Below are positions 1 through 6,046 of a stretch of DNA of 9,053 nt, piece by piece. Location: contig CANKVI010000037.1 in NCBI GenBank assembly GCA_947487095.1, forward strand, positions 1 through 9,053, in the 5' to 3' direction. The notes beneath the pieces were generated by a model. The model saw only the letters and a program-made list of their open reading frames with translations. It made no database searches and was not told the origin of the DNA. Each line of letters starts with the position of its first letter. Position 1 is the stretch's first letter. The translations under genes and the position numbers were made by a program. The DNA comes from Acidimicrobiaceae bacterium. GTDB lineage: Bacteria > Actinomycetota > Acidimicrobiia > Acidimicrobiales > Ilumatobacteraceae.

Positions 1-554
1 GATACGGTGGCGGGTTTGGTGGGCTTACCAGCGAACTACAACCTTCTACTACATACTTCGTGCAAGGGTTTGCGAAAACTTCTTCAGGGACATATTCGTC
101 TGAGATTATTGCGATTACAACCACATCTGAGGAAGCTGCTGCACGTAACACCACTACGACAACCAGCCCTGCTCCTTCAAACACTCCAGATCCGACAACT
201 TCAAATTCTGGAGGTGGCACACCCTCTTCAACGGCCAATACTTCAGCGCCTGCAAACCGAGTGAGTTCGGTAACAACGGTTCAAGATGCAATTGAAGATG
301 ACGGAGTAGAAGATGATTTTGCAGAAATCAACGTGCGGTTAGCAGCTGACAAATTTGACCTTCGAATTAATTCGAGTTACCCGGAAACAGAAATGATTAT
401 TCGAGCACGCAAGCCAGGTTCTCGGGTTATTGTCTGGAGCATTACAACAAACACTGATGGTTCGCGTCGAATTTTGACTTCTCGAAATCTTTCTGGGTAC
501 ACACTCTCATTGCTTGTTGACGCTGAAGTTTTCCACCGAGTTCGAATTCGTTAG
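1..554 (+). CDS. 3' end of a surface/secreted protein with fibronectin III-like segment (5' truncated)
   Basis: The reading frame whose first full codon is at base 3 is open from the window edge to the TAG at 552-554, so only the last 183 residues are visible and the true start lies upstream. The first 40 or so residues, with the pattern LTSELQPSTTYFVQGFA followed by SSGTYSSE and ITT, resemble the last strands of a fibronectin type III-like repeat. Next comes a low-complexity Thr/Ser/Pro/Gly linker of about 55 residues, typical of exported wall-spanning proteins, then an acidic patch (EDDGVEDDFAE) and a beta-rich terminal domain of about 75 residues ending HRVRIR. No sortase motif or C-terminal membrane segment follows, so attachment is unclear. 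The family assignment of the first part is from pattern memory; the last domain is not identified. Its stop codon overlaps the stop of the convergent desaturase gene. Confidence 0.8.
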   Translation, partial: YGGGFGGLTSELQPSTTYFVQGFAKTSSGTYSSEIIAITTTSEEAAARNTTTTTSPAPSNTPDPTTSNSGGGTPSSTANTSAPANRVSSVTTVQDAIEDDGVEDDFAEINVRLAADKFDLRINSSYPETEMIIRARKPGSRVIVWSITTNTDGSRRILTSRNLSGYTLSLLVDAEVFHRVRIR

Positions 555-1522
555 GCAGCGCGAAGGGCTCGCCAGATGGCGCGGTAATTGGGGTATTCGT
601 AGACGTCATTGACGTAACCCGACTTGCGCAATTCGGCGTGATATTTCGGCAAGGAACGAAATGGAATTCCAGCGTCTGTGTGATGGGCAATGTGCCAACC
701 AAGGTTGAACGGCACAAACAAGAAACTTGCAATTAGATGTTGACGTACTGAATGTGTGGTCACTCGACGATCGTCGTCTGCACGCAGGCCACCATGCTCT
801 GCAATTGAACGGAGTCGATTCATTACACGCCACACCGTCAGTTGAGGAATGAACCAAAACGCTATGTACACGAGTGGGTGGGAAACAAGTGAAATCAAAA
901 CGAGCAAGACGAGTTGGGTGACGAGAATTTTCGCTTGTGTTCGTTTGCCGAATCCATCTTTACGCAGGGGATGTCGAAATTGGTCCCGGATCATTTTGAA
1001 GCCTGTAATTCCCAGAGCGTCACGACGCATCTTGCGCCAGAAACTGTCGCTCGTGATTGGGTAGTTGGCATACAGCGGAATGTCGGGTTCGTTTGGTCCG
1101 AACTCTTCGCGATGGTGCGCCATGTGCACGTAGCGATATGCATCGGAATTAACAAATGAGAGATAGCCGAGCAACCATCTTCCTGCAAAGTCGTTCAGTT
1201 TTCGATTGCTGAACAGCAGTCGGTGTACCGATTCGTGCATCATGGCCAGAATTTGTGCATGGGCACGCCCCATTAATACGAAAGCAATGACGTATGTAAG
1301 TGGGTTGTGGAGTGTTAGTGCGGCCCACACGATGGCAATGGTTTGAACATAGATACTGGCTACCGAAACTGCATTGCGAACATTTGGGATGCGACGCAAC
1401 TCTGTGCGTAATTCTGGTTTTGGGTGACCATTTGGGGTGATGCGGGAAGAGGGCAGCACCTCGGTAAATGCAGCTGAATCAGGAACCATTCCGCCGAGGC
1501 GAGGTGATGCCGATGTGCTCAT
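551..1522 (-). CDS. Membrane fatty acid desaturase family protein
   Basis: A 323-residue di-iron membrane desaturase/hydroxylase of the FA_desaturase family. All three histidine boxes are visible: HESVH at 96-100, HMAHH at 133-137 and HIAHH at 277-281, with an extra EHGG at 242-245. Hydrophobic stretches at about 52-95 and 197-230 fit paired membrane spans that put the boxes on the cytosolic face. The family introduces double bonds or hydroxyl groups into lipids using O2 and an electron donor; the substrate (acyl chain, carotenoid or other) cannot be read from sequence. Length is normal for a bacterial member. The ATG at 1520-1522 lies 10 bases after the stop of the metallo-hydrolase gene, with no convincing Shine-Dalgarno site, so translation may depend on upstream ribosomes. 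Last gene of a four-gene minus-strand run; its TAA overlaps the stop of the convergent gene at 551-554. Confidence 0.93.
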   Translation of the reverse strand: MSTSASPRLGGMVPDSAAFTEVLPSSRITPNGHPKPELRTELRRIPNVRNAVSVASIYVQTIAIVWAALTLHNPLTYVIAFVLMGRAHAQILAMMHESVHRLLFSNRKLNDFAGRWLLGYLSFVNSDAYRYVHMAHHREEFGPNEPDIPLYANYPITSDSFWRKMRRDALGITGFKMIRDQFRHPLRKDGFGKRTQAKILVTQLVLLVLISLVSHPLVYIAFWFIPQLTVWRVMNRLRSIAEHGGLRADDDRRVTTHSVRQHLIASFLFVPFNLGWHIAHHTDAGIPFRSLPKYHAELRKSGYVNDVYEYPNYRAIWRALRAA

Positions 1523-1532
1523 TGAGAACTGT

Positions 1533-2150
1533 TTACCACTTGCGGTCTACCCACTCCTGAAGGTGCGGGCGCTCGTTGCCAATAGTGGTGTCGAGGCCGT
1601 GTCCTGGAAGAACGATGGTGTCGGCTGGAAATGTGAACAGTTTCGTATCTATGGAGTGAATGATGGTGTCGAAGTCGCCACCTTCAAGTGCCGTATTGCC
1701 CGGGCCGCCTGGAAACAAAGTGTCGCCGGTAAACAGCAGCGGCGTATCGGCAACTGCAAACGAGATAGAGCCTTCGGTGTGGCCGGGGTTATGAATGGCA
1801 TGCAATCGAAGTTTTCCTACCTCAATCACTTCAGCGTCATCAATGAACACGTCGTAGCCGACATCTTTCAACCGCGGTGCATCCAACGCGGTAACGGCAA
1901 CTTCGTAACCTGCTTCACGCATTGCGGGTACCGCTTGAATGTGGTCCCAGTGACCGTGTGTTTCAAGCACTCGTCTTACGCCAAGTTTGCGGCACAACTC
2001 CAGGAGCTGTTCATGTTCGTTTGCTGCGTCAATAAGAACTGCTTCACCGGTGGCTGTGCAACGAATAACAAACACGTTGTTGTCGTATGGCCCAACAACA
2101 ACTTTGTGTACTTCAACATTGGTGTCTTTCCAGTGCAGCGTTGCGCTCAT
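1533..2150 (-). CDS. Metallo-beta-lactamase-fold hydrolase (glyoxalase II-like)
   Basis: A 205-residue single-domain metallo-beta-lactamase-fold protein. The binuclear metal ligand set is complete: H65, H67, D69 and H70 in the THGHWDH motif, H124 in NPGHTEGS, D143 in FTGDTLF and H184 in LPGHG. The short length and these motif forms match the glyoxalase II-like/YcbL-type hydrolases that cleave thioesters or related bonds; hydroxyacyl-thiol hydrolysis is likely but the actual substrate is not shown. There is no signal peptide, so it is cytosolic. The start ATG (2150-2148) overlaps the vapC stop in an ATGA, and a GAGGT site sits 9 bases upstream inside vapC, so translation is coupled to the toxin gene. 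The desaturase follows after 10 bases. A long antisense frame covers this gene but lacks any recognisable motif. Confidence 0.92.
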   Translation of the reverse strand: MSATLHWKDTNVEVHKVVVGPYDNNVFVIRCTATGEAVLIDAANEHEQLLELCRKLGVRRVLETHGHWDHIQAVPAMREAGYEVAVTALDAPRLKDVGYDVFIDDAEVIEVGKLRLHAIHNPGHTEGSISFAVADTPLLFTGDTLFPGGPGNTALEGGDFDTIIHSIDTKLFTFPADTIVLPGHGLDTTIGNERPHLQEWVDRKW

Positions 2151-2551
2151 GATGAAACGACCTCGAATCCAAGTGAAAGCGCAACGGGTATCTGCGCTGG
2201 ATCGAAGGTTACAAATGAAACTGGTTGCGGAAGGCGTTGAGCAGCAGAAAGGTGCAGTGCATCGCTGATGTGCAGTGGCTGTTCGCGGATGAGGTGGGAT
2301 GCATCGTCGAGGCAGCGTTGATCAACCGGAACCACTGCCACATAATCCCATGTATGGCGGATGGCGTCTTCAAGATCGCGGCGAAGAATTGGCTCTTCGG
2401 TTAGCCGGTCAATTGCTGCGAGTGCCTCCGTGAGCGCGATTGCGCTGGCGCACCAATGAGGGTCACTATTCAATGCATCGTGAGTGATGTTTCTTGCAGG
2501 TCCGGAAATGTGCAATGCAATGAGTGCACTGGTATCGAGCACAACGGTCAT
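2147..2551 (-). CDS. vapC: PIN-domain ribonuclease toxin, VapC-like
   Basis: A 134-residue PIN-domain protein, the usual size for VapC toxins, which are Mg-dependent endoribonucleases that cut tRNA or rRNA and stop growth when freed from antitoxin. The acidic residues expected in the active site are present: D6 (VLDTSALI), E42 (TEALAAIDR), D97 (ISDALHLSAA) and D117 (TFDPAQ), so the enzyme looks intact. The start ATG at 2551-2549 overlaps the antitoxin TGA (ATGA), and GAGGT sits 6 bases upstream inside the antitoxin gene. Its own stop overlaps the ATG of the metallo-hydrolase the same way. VapC identity is firm as a family call; the RNA target and whether the pair is a working toxin-antitoxin module are not visible. 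Confidence 0.9.
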   Translation of the reverse strand: MTVVLDTSALIALHISGPARNITHDALNSDPHWCASAIALTEALAAIDRLTEEPILRRDLEDAIRHTWDYVAVVPVDQRCLDDASHLIREQPLHISDALHLSAAQRLPQPVSFVTFDPAQIPVALSLGFEVVSS

Positions 2552-2850
2552 CCGCGCACCTCGCGTAACAGTTGGTCAATACGTGCTCCACTGTGAACTG
2601 AAACTGGTTCGCTCAATACGAAAGCATCTTTTCTGCGTGGGGCAATGAGTGCGGTCTTGGCAATAAGTTCCGTTATAGAAACTTGAGTGCTTGTGGAGTT
2701 CAGTGGACCTAAAAGCGCGACGGGTTCTCCGCTCACCGAGATCACAATGTTCTCGCCGGCACCAGCACGCTGAACATATCTGGCAGATTGCTCTCGGAGT
2801 TCACGAATGCCGAGATGCCTTGCGGGTGTTGGCTTTGTCTGTTTGGCCAT
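2548..2850 (-). CDS. Antitoxin of the Phd/YefM family paired with VapC
   Basis: A 100-residue protein whose residues about 12-50 (LGIRELREQSARYVQRAG, then the stretch ending SGEPVALLGPL) match the Phd/YefM antitoxin fold, a dimeric DNA-binding module that represses its own operon. The C-terminal half ends in a charged tail (IDQLLREVRG) that would be the toxin-binding segment. It lies directly upstream of and overlaps the PIN toxin, the standard antitoxin-toxin order. The ATG at 2848-2850 has no Shine-Dalgarno site; a TAGCCT hexamer lies 6 bases upstream on the minus strand, so the mRNA is probably leaderless. Overlapping palindromes at 2881-2904 are the natural candidate operator. The VapC-type partner suggests naming it a VapB, but its fold class is Phd/YefM. 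Confidence 0.88.
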   Translation of the reverse strand: MAKQTKPTPARHLGIRELREQSARYVQRAGAGENIVISVSGEPVALLGPLNSTSTQVSITELIAKTALIAPRRKDAFVLSEPVSVHSGARIDQLLREVRG

Positions 2851-2856
2851 AAGGAC

Positions 2857-2862
2857 AGGCTA
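2857..2862 (-). promoter_or_regulatory. Putative -10 element for a leaderless antitoxin mRNA
   Basis: On the minus strand TAGCCT (TANNNT type) is followed by 6 bases and then the antitoxin ATG. This spacing puts the transcription start at or next to the A of the start codon, and no ribosome site is present. The same arrangement precedes other first genes in this window. No good -35 is seen; that zone (about 2885) lies inside the palindromes. Confidence 0.45.
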
Positions 2863-2880
2863 GGCCGAGGCCGCTTGTTT

Positions 2881-2904
2881 TGTGTACATAGGTGTACACA
2901 CCTA
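2881..2904. promoter_or_regulatory. Two overlapping perfect inverted repeats, candidate operator
   Basis: TGTGTACA (2881-2888) and TGTACACA (2893-2900) form an 8-base perfect inverted repeat with a TAGG spacer. A second one, TAGGTGT (2889-2895) and ACACCTA (2898-2904) around AC, overlaps it and gives 7-base arms. They lie between the divergent antitoxin and acyl-CoA dehydrogenase genes, about 31-54 bases upstream of the antitoxin ATG, and between the likely -35 and -10 zones for the dehydrogenase. Phd/VapB antitoxin complexes commonly bind such palindromes for autoregulation; a TetR- or GntR-type lipid regulator encoded elsewhere is an alternative. Confidence 0.6.
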
Positions 2905-2908
2905 AATT
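2903..2908 (+). promoter_or_regulatory. Putative -10 element for the acyl-CoA dehydrogenase
   Basis: TAAATT fits a TANNNT -10 box. A weak TTGTGT at 2880-2885 sits 17 bases upstream as a possible -35. The start would fall near 2915, leaving a leader of about 28 bases that contains the ribosome site. The spacer of this promoter is filled by the overlapping palindromes, so a protein bound there would block it. Confidence 0.35.
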
Positions 2909-2931
2909 GGCGCGGTAATGGATGAATGAGC

Positions 2932-2936
2932 AAGGA
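2932..2936 (+). promoter_or_regulatory. Ribosome binding site that sets the acyl-CoA dehydrogenase start at 2944
   Basis: AAGGA lies 7 bases before the ATG at 2944. An in-frame ATG at 2926 lies before this site and has no ribosome site of its own, so the downstream ATG, which gives the usual family N-terminus MNFAFTEEQ, is preferred. Confidence 0.65.
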
Positions 2937-2943
2937 TGTCCCC

Positions 2944-4059
2944 ATGAACTTTGCATTCACAGAAGAACAAGAAGAACTCCGTAAAACAGTCCGCGCGTTT
3001 CTTGACTCAAAGTCACCAGAAACCGCAGTGCGCGAGCAGATGGAAACCGAAAAAGGTTTTGACCCTGCAGTGTGGTCGCAAATGGGTGAGCAGATGGGCC
3101 TTCAGGGGTTGTCAATTCCTGAAGAGTTCGGTGGCTCCGGTTACAGCTTCATCGAACAAGGTGTAGTTCTTGAAGAAATGGGACGTGCATTGTTGTGCGC
3201 ACCGTATTTCTCCACAGTCGTTCTTGCAGCAAACACGTTGTTGCTCAGCGGCGACGAAGCAGCAAAGAAGAAGTCATTGCCAGGAATTGCAAGTGGCGAG
3301 TTCACAGCAACTCTTGCAACCACGGAGCCTTCGGGAAAGTGGGACGAAAAGGGAATCACCATGGAAGCCAAGGGCAGCGGAAGTGATTTCACGCTGACCG
3401 GCACCAAGATGTTCGTGATTGATGGACACACCGCGGACTTGATCATCGTTGCCGCTCGCACGGGCAAGGGCGTTTCGTTGTTCGCGGTAGATGGCAAAGC
3501 AAAGGGTCTTACCCGCATCGCACTTTCCACCATGGACCAAACCCGCAAGCAAGCAAAGTTGGAGTTCAATGCAACTCCTGCAACGTTGGTCGGCACCGAA
3601 GGTAAGGGCTGGGACGTGTTGAGCAAAGTGTTCGATCTTGCTGCTGTTGCACTTGCTGCAGAGCAAGTTGGTGGCGCACAGAAAGTTCTTGAAATGGCAG
3701 TTGAGTACGCAAAGGTTCGCGTGCAGTTCGGTCGCCCAATTGGTTCGTTCCAAGCAATCAAGCACAAGTGTGCAGACATGTTGCTTGAAGTTGAATCAGC
3801 AAAGTCGGCTGCCTACTACGGCATGTGGTGTGCAGCAGAAATGAACGACGAACTTGCTTCGGTTGCTTCTCTTGCTAAGGCCTATTGCTCAGAGGCGTAC
3901 TTCCACGCTGCTGCAGAGAACATTCAGATCCATGGTGGTATCGGCTTTACCTGGGAACACCCAGCGCACTTGTACTTTAAGCGTGCAAAGTCGAGTGAGT
4001 TGTTGTTCGGTGATCCTTCCTATCACCGTGAACTTCTTGCACAGCGCATTGGCATCTAA
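2944..4059 (+). CDS. Acyl-CoA dehydrogenase family protein (FadE-like)
   Basis: A 371-residue FAD-dependent acyl-CoA dehydrogenase family protein, of normal length. The N-terminal helical domain starts MNFAFTEEQEELRKTVRAFL and carries IPEEFGGSG at about 59-67. The middle beta domain has ATTEPSG and LTGTKMFVIDG, and the C-terminal helical domain has R259 in RVQFGRPIGSFQAIKH and IHGGIGFTWEH around H330. These enzymes oxidise acyl-CoA thioesters at C2-C3 and pass electrons to ETF. By hand alignment neither the medium-chain type base (the YEGT Glu; here LLFGDPS) nor the isovaleryl type Glu is evident. It may therefore be the non-catalytic or alternative subunit of a heteromeric enzyme like those of mycobacterial side-chain oxidation, or use another base. 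Start chosen at 2944 because of the AAGGA site. The small membrane protein gene follows 14 bases later. Confidence 0.9.
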   Translation: MNFAFTEEQEELRKTVRAFLDSKSPETAVREQMETEKGFDPAVWSQMGEQMGLQGLSIPEEFGGSGYSFIEQGVVLEEMGRALLCAPYFSTVVLAANTLLLSGDEAAKKKSLPGIASGEFTATLATTEPSGKWDEKGITMEAKGSGSDFTLTGTKMFVIDGHTADLIIVAARTGKGVSLFAVDGKAKGLTRIALSTMDQTRKQAKLEFNATPATLVGTEGKGWDVLSKVFDLAAVALAAEQVGGAQKVLEMAVEYAKVRVQFGRPIGSFQAIKHKCADMLLEVESAKSAAYYGMWCAAEMNDELASVASLAKAYCSEAYFHAAAENIQIHGGIGFTWEHPAHLYFKRAKSSELLFGDPSYHRELLAQRIGI

Positions 4060-4073
4060 GTGAGAAACGCAGC

Positions 4074-4532
4074 ATGTCTGCGATAACACTTCTTTTTGCA
4101 GCACTCTCTTCGGTTTCGACGTTTGTCATTGCTGCGGTCGTAATTGGTCGCGAAGCCCATCGTTTGGACGGTGTTGCTCCTCGCGCGGTGTACGACCCAG
4201 ATGAGGCAACTCGGTACGTGGCCGACCACTTACCTTCAGAAACCCAGTCGCGTTTGACCTTTGACGAACTTCGTAAATTGCTCGTTTTGCACATGCGGTG
4301 GATGCACGACAAGGGCCTGCAGCCTGCTGACGTGATTGATCGCAGGCAAGACATTGATTCAACGCTTGTTGTGGGAGAAGAAACGCTTACGGCGTACCTG
4401 ATTGGTAAAGCCGAGGAGTCAAAAATTGATGTGCTTGATGACGTTGATCTTGTGCACGTAGTACGTGCACACCTCGACTATTTTGAAGCTATTGGGGCAG
4501 TCGGCCCGAGTGCTTCAACCAACGATCTCTGA
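4074..4532 (+). CDS. Small single-pass membrane protein, conserved-looking, function unknown
   Basis: A 152-residue protein with one hydrophobic segment at residues 3-24 (ITLLFAALSSVSTFVIAAVV) followed by GREAHRLDG and a soluble, helical, acidic remainder. The patterns EATRYVADHLPSE, LTFDELRKLL and the tail VVRAHLDYFEAIGAVG are, from memory, like uncharacterised actinobacterial proteins with an N-terminal anchor. No enzyme motif is visible. It starts 14 bases after the acyl-CoA dehydrogenase stop with only a weak GAGA-type ribosome site, so the two are probably cotranscribed. The last 55 bases overlap, on the opposite strand, the end of the glycosyltransferase gene, and the overlap zone borders a 21-base palindrome. 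Location is probably the inner face of the cytoplasmic membrane, but topology is not certain. Confidence 0.8.
   Translation: MSAITLLFAALSSVSTFVIAAVVIGREAHRLDGVAPRAVYDPDEATRYVADHLPSETQSRLTFDELRKLLVLHMRWMHDKGLQPADVIDRRQDIDSTLVVGEETLTAYLIGKAEESKIDVLDDVDLVHVVRAHLDYFEAIGAVGPSASTNDL
4451..4471. repeat. Perfect 10+1+10 inverted repeat just past the glycosyltransferase stop
   Basis: TGTGCACGTA at 4451-4460 and TACGTGCACA at 4462-4471 are exact reverse complements separated by one G. It lies inside the 3' part of the membrane-protein gene and starts 6 bases downstream of the glycosyltransferase stop codon on the minus strand. In RNA it could form an 8-base stem with a 5-base loop. No T-run follows on either strand, so it is not a classical intrinsic terminator. 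It could be a Rho-type pausing or 3'-end processing hairpin, a DNA binding site, or chance. Confidence 0.55.
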
Positions 4533-6046
4533 CCAAGCACGTTTTGCTTCCACACCGAGATGTAACGCTCGAGATGTGGGTTGAAATACGGATCATCATC
4601 TAATTTGTCGCGCCAGCGCTTGCCGATTGACGCAACTTCAAACGGACGCAGTTTCGGAGACCTGGTTTTAGACTCGAAGTGATACAGCTGCGCATGGGGG
4701 GTCCACACGATTCGGTATCCGGCGTCGCGTAACTTCAATCCGAAATCAACGTCGTTGTAGTTGGATGGAAACAGCGTGCACAATCCGCCCACTTCAAGGA
4801 AGGCACTGCGCTTAATGAGCACGCATGCAGCAATGACGCCTGAAACCTCACGTTGAACTCGCAGCATGTTCTGCGCACCAACATGCTGTGGCGAACGATG
4901 CCTGTAGAGGTCGTAGGGGATTGGGTTCAAAATATGGCCGGCGCTTTGAATGAGGCCGTCTTCGTACAACAGCATTGGTCCGGCCATGGCAACTTCTGGA
5001 TCTTCGAGAAGACCCATCAGCGTTTCGATGGCATCGGGCGAGATGAATTCGGTGTCATCGTTCAGCAGCAAGATGTAGTCGCCATCAGAATTCACCACTC
5101 CGAGGTTCACTTTTTCGGCGAAATTGAACTCTTGGTCGTACTCCACCACCTTGATCAAGTTTGAGCCAGCGTCAATTATTTCATTGCGCGACTCCTGAGT
5201 TGTTTCCTTGTCTAGAACAGCAACAATTTCAAGGTTTTTGTAGGTACAGGTGTGACGTAGCGATCGAATGGCGTGAGCCGCCATGACGATGTTCTTGCCA
5301 CGAATTTCCTGCACGGTACCTCGCGTAGGCACGATGACGCTGATCTTTGGCTTGCGCGAGACGTGTCGATTCACACGCACAACTGGAACATTTGTGTCAA
5401 TACTGCACTCAGCGTTAATTCCTGTTCGTGTGCAATGTTCGGTGACTGCGTCAAGGCTTGCGGTTGGTTCTATGCGATCTTGCGTAGACAGGCACAGCAC
5501 TTCGGCAATTCGGACGGCGTTCTTGCTGTGCTCGGAAAGGCGTAGTGATCGATCGTGGCTGTGCAGCTTGGAAAGAAATGTTGCTCCACCCGCTGAAGCC
5601 GCTACGCGAGCTCGTACTGCAACCAAATCACCTACGTAGTTGTGCGAACGAAGGCGCTCGGGCGACCAGCCAGGGCGGCGCACATTCGTAACTTCTTCGA
5701 ACCGAGATGGCCTGCCGTGCGAAGAATCGCCATAGATGAAATCAATGCCAGGTTGCTCAGTGAGTTTCTGATCGATTACTGCCAAGGCAGTAGGGGAAAG
5801 TTCATCTCCCGCACGCAGAAACACCACAACTGCGTGTTCAATTACCACAACATCGCTTCTTGCAATCACGATTGAGCTAGTGCGCATCTTTCGCGTTCGC
5901 GTGACTCGTTCATGGTCAAGAGATGATTCGCTAATGATCCAATGGTTTGGAACAATGCTGCTTTCGAGCAGCGAGTTTGCCGACTTACGAAGTTGGCGAA
6001 CCGAGCAATGTGCTCCGCTGGTCACAACAATGAACGAGTGTCTCAA
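4478..6046 (-). CDS. GT2-family glycosyltransferase with two Rossmann-like halves, TTG start
   Basis: A 522-residue glycosyltransferase of the GT2 (GT-A fold) superfamily. Residues about 2-150 form a degenerate N-terminal half (FLRAGDELSP, FIYGDSS, and a WSPERLRSHNYVGDL pattern common in two-part cell-surface glycosyltransferases). Residues about 233-480 form the catalytic half: PKISVIVPTRG, the nucleotide-sugar/metal site LLLNDDTEF (N329-E333), SGVIAACVLIKRSAF, and NDVDFGLKLRDAGYR (N431 onward) where many relatives have ED. It probably adds a sugar to a surface polysaccharide, O-antigen-like chain or wall glycan at the inner membrane face. The TTG at 6046-6044 is preferred because AGAAGG lies 7 bases before it and it overlaps the upstream TGA (TTGA). 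The in-frame ATG at 6136 would instead add 30 residues without family character. Its 3' end overlaps the convergent membrane-protein gene by 55 bases. Confidence 0.87.
   Translation of the reverse strand: MRHSFIVVTSGAHCSVRQLRKSANSLLESSIVPNHWIISESSLDHERVTRTRKMRTSSIVIARSDVVVIEHAVVVFLRAGDELSPTALAVIDQKLTEQPGIDFIYGDSSHGRPSRFEEVTNVRRPGWSPERLRSHNYVGDLVAVRARVAASAGGATFLSKLHSHDRSLRLSEHSKNAVRIAEVLCLSTQDRIEPTASLDAVTEHCTRTGINAECSIDTNVPVVRVNRHVSRKPKISVIVPTRGTVQEIRGKNIVMAAHAIRSLRHTCTYKNLEIVAVLDKETTQESRNEIIDAGSNLIKVVEYDQEFNFAEKVNLGVVNSDGDYILLLNDDTEFISPDAIETLMGLLEDPEVAMAGPMLLYEDGLIQSAGHILNPIPYDLYRHRSPQHVGAQNMLRVQREVSGVIAACVLIKRSAFLEVGGLCTLFPSNYNDVDFGLKLRDAGYRIVWTPHAQLYHFESKTRSPKLRPFEVASIGKRWRDKLDDDPYFNPHLERYISVWKQNVLGQRSLVEALGPTAPIASK

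Noticed and set aside
7..264. A Leu/Gln/Arg-rich 85-codon frame at the left edge
   Set aside because: Out-of-frame reading of the Ser/Thr/Pro linker and fibronectin-like segment, which is the coherent protein.
362..375. Perfect 14-base palindrome TCGAATTAATTCGA inside the surface-protein gene
   Set aside because: It lies mid-gene away from any start or stop, is AT-rich and short-loop, and is best taken as chance.
1437..2240. A 267-codon plus-strand frame antisense to the metallo-hydrolase, longer than the gene itself
   Set aside because: It shows no family pattern, has unusual residue content, and lies opposite a protein with a complete metal ligand set and coupled start. It is a reading-frame shadow.
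2863..2872. GGCCGAGGCC near the antitoxin start
   Set aside because: Arms of only 4 self-complementary bases, too short to call a site.
3141..3779. A 212-codon minus-strand frame opposite the acyl-CoA dehydrogenase
   Set aside because: Rich in Ser, Asn, Ala and Thr without motif; it arises from the codon choice of the real gene.
5273..5639. Two plus-strand frames opposite the glycosyltransferase
   Set aside because: Neither has recognisable motifs or a ribosome site, and the opposite strand is continuous glycosyltransferase.
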